Source: an uncultured Collinsella sp. (GTDB lineage: Bacteria; Actinomycetota; Coriobacteriia; Coriobacteriales; Coriobacteriaceae). From it: DNA of 15,401 nt. The DNA lies in the NCBI GenBank assembly GCA_900550355.1, contig URRT01000032.1, positions 1 to 15,401 on the forward strand, in the 5' to 3' direction. The notes below the pieces were generated by a model, which did not search any database, was not told where the DNA came from, and saw only the letters and a program-made list of their open reading frames with translations. Position numbers and translations under genes: made by a program. Positions 14,319-15,401 of this stretch are shown here, piece after piece. Numbering within the stretch: position 1 is the stretch's first letter; every line of letters begins with the position of its first letter.

Positions 14319-15148
14319 GCGCAGCTCTTTTCCTCATAGGCCTTGAGGGACTCGCCCTCTTCGGAACGGTAAGCGGCCTGGCGGGCACGAAGGTCATCCC
14401 AGTCGACCAGGGTGGCATCGAAGTCGGGGCCGTCGACGCAAGCGAACTTGGTCACGCCGCCCACCTCGACGCGGCAGCAGCCGCACATGCCGGTGCCGTC
14501 AACCATGATGGGGTTGAGGGACGCGGTGATGGGGGTGTCGTACTTCTGGGCGGTGAGGGTCGAGAACTTCATCATCGGAACGGGGCCGACGCAGAAGACC
14601 TGGCTCACGGCCTTGTCCTGCAGCAGACGCTCCAGCGGAGCGGTGACAACGCCCTGCTCGCCGTAGGAGCCGTCGTCGGTGGTGATGTGGATGTGGTCCT
14701 CGTCGAGGAGCTCGCGGAACTGGTCCTCCATGAGCAGGAGGTCCTTGGTGCGGGCGCCCATGATGGCGTGAACCTCGTGGCCGGTCTCGACCAGGTGCTT
14801 GGCGACCGGGAAGGCAATTGCCAGGCCGACGCCGCCGCCAATGACGGCGCAGGGGCCCTCGGCCATCTCGGTGGGAACGCCCAGCGGGCCCACGACGTCG
14901 CGCAGCGACTCGCCTGCCTCGTAGGTGGAAAGCATCTCGGTGGTCTTGCCGATCACCATGAAGATGAACTCGACCCAGCCCTCGTCACCGTTCCAGCCGG
15001 CCAGGGTAAACGGGACACGCTCGCCCGTCTCGTTGGCGCGAACCATGAGGAACTGTCCAGCGTGCGCATGCTTGGCGATTGCGGGCGCCTCGATGCGGAA
15101 CTTGAACACCTTCTCCGAGAACTGCGTCTTCTTCAGGATCTTATACAT
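14309..15148 (-). CDS. nfnA: NfnA-type small subunit (FAD/NAD-binding, [2Fe-2S])
   Basis: A 279-residue member of the ferredoxin-NADP reductase-like family also annotated as sulfide/dihydroorotate dehydrogenase-like FAD/NAD-binding protein. RVPFT (44-48) is the flavin-binding motif, and GGGVGLA (104-110) and CVGPVPMM (186-193) belong to the NAD-binding half. C222, C225 and C237 with D217 (DGTGMCGCC) fit the [2Fe-2S] site, which in studied Nfn small subunits has three Cys and one Asp ligand. C224 is an extra cysteine in that loop. It is the NADH side of the transhydrogenase complex in the cytoplasm. The ATG at 15148 has AGAGAGGGG just upstream. It is the first gene of the operon, behind a structured leader of roughly 100 bases. 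Confidence 0.88.
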   Translation of the reverse strand: MYKILKKTQFSEKVFKFRIEAPAIAKHAHAGQFLMVRANETGERVPFTLAGWNGDEGWVEFIFMVIGKTTEMLSTYEAGESLRDVVGPLGVPTEMAEGPCAVIGGGVGLAIAFPVAKHLVETGHEVHAIMGARTKDLLLMEDQFRELLDEDHIHITTDDGSYGEQGVVTAPLERLLQDKAVSQVFCVGPVPMMKFSTLTAQKYDTPITASLNPIMVDGTGMCGCCRVEVGGVTKFACVDGPDFDATLVDWDDLRARQAAYRSEEGESLKAYEEKSCACH

Positions 15149-15259
15149 AGAACCCCTCTCTTGTTAGGGCTGCCGAACCGTGCCTCCACGGAAATGGACG
15201 GTAGCCCGAATAAAACCGTACGTGCACAGGCGTTGTGCAGACATACGGTGCAAATTATA
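15149..15259 (-). promoter_or_regulatory. nfn promoter and structured 5' leader
   Basis: Reading leftward, a consensus -10 TATAAT (15259-15254) places transcription start near 15247; no good -35 at normal spacing is visible. The predicted transcript begins in a stem-loop, ACCGTA...TGCACA (15249-15234) pairing with TGTGCA...TACGGT (15228-15215), followed by TTTTATT. A second possible hairpin pairs GGGCT with AGCCC and CCGT with ACGG before the ribosome site. The first hairpin plus T-run resembles an attenuator or 5' stabiliser; no known riboswitch is recognised. Bases 15260-15401 hold no gene I can support and may be the upstream region of a divergent gene outside the window. Confidence 0.45.
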
Positions 15260-15401
15260 CCCTCATGGACATGTCACTTACGTGTGTCTTCGGCGGTTGG
15301 GAGCAGGGTTTATCCACTTCGGCCTACCAAAGGGGGAGAGATTTATTTTGGCAGGTTTTATCAGGCAAAACGGCAAAGGGGGCCGGCCTCGCGCTTCGGT
15401 G

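Noticed and set aside
15223..15239. Rex redox operator upstream of nfnA
   Set aside because: Rex sites have TGTG first and CACA second. Here the order is TGCACA then TGTGCA, so the half-sites point the wrong way; an RNA hairpin fits better.

Overview
The window looks like chromosomal DNA of a GC-rich anaerobic actinobacterium, most likely a gut Coriobacteriia member of the Collinsella type. This is inferred from three things: a LuxR-type regulator fused to about twelve membrane segments (a family expanded in Coriobacteriia), LAxTG-like wall-sorting tails typical of high-GC Gram-positives, and an NfnAB-type bifurcating transhydrogenase expected in a strict anaerobe. No marker gene proves the genus.

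Layout. A minus-strand membrane/LuxR regulator (107-1510) is divergent from a plus-strand cluster of three exported, wall-anchored proteins. The first is a 548-residue beta-helix-like protein (1739-3385). The second is a reading frame broken by an in-frame TAA (3583-5577). The third is a 2200-residue mosaic protein with BspA-type leucine-rich repeats and several Ig-like domains (5913-12515). After a convergent repeat/terminator region, a minus-strand operon encodes the two Nfn subunits (15148-12909).

The non-coding DNA around the surface genes is the most unusual part. Each of the three surface genes is preceded by the same dyad box with fixed internal spacing: CGCAGGTA, 8 nt, GGTTCG, 6 nt, YGAACC, then a TTG hexamer at a constant distance. 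This suggests one shared regulator; the divergent LuxR protein is a candidate, but nothing in the sequence proves it. Downstream of the second and third surface genes lie arrays of 57-bp units. Each unit has two inverted 16-nt arms around exactly 25 nt, and each array is followed by a second hairpin repeat (CCACCACAAAGG / CCTTTGTGGTGG around a TGCCTGTCC-type loop). A third, inverted copy of that hairpin sits in the leader of the first surface gene.

Functionally, the left 12.5 kb looks like a surface-display locus of paralogous or recombined adhesin-type proteins. They share export signals, anchors and promoters but differ in their exposed domains. The right end is ordinary core redox metabolism with a structured 5' leader.
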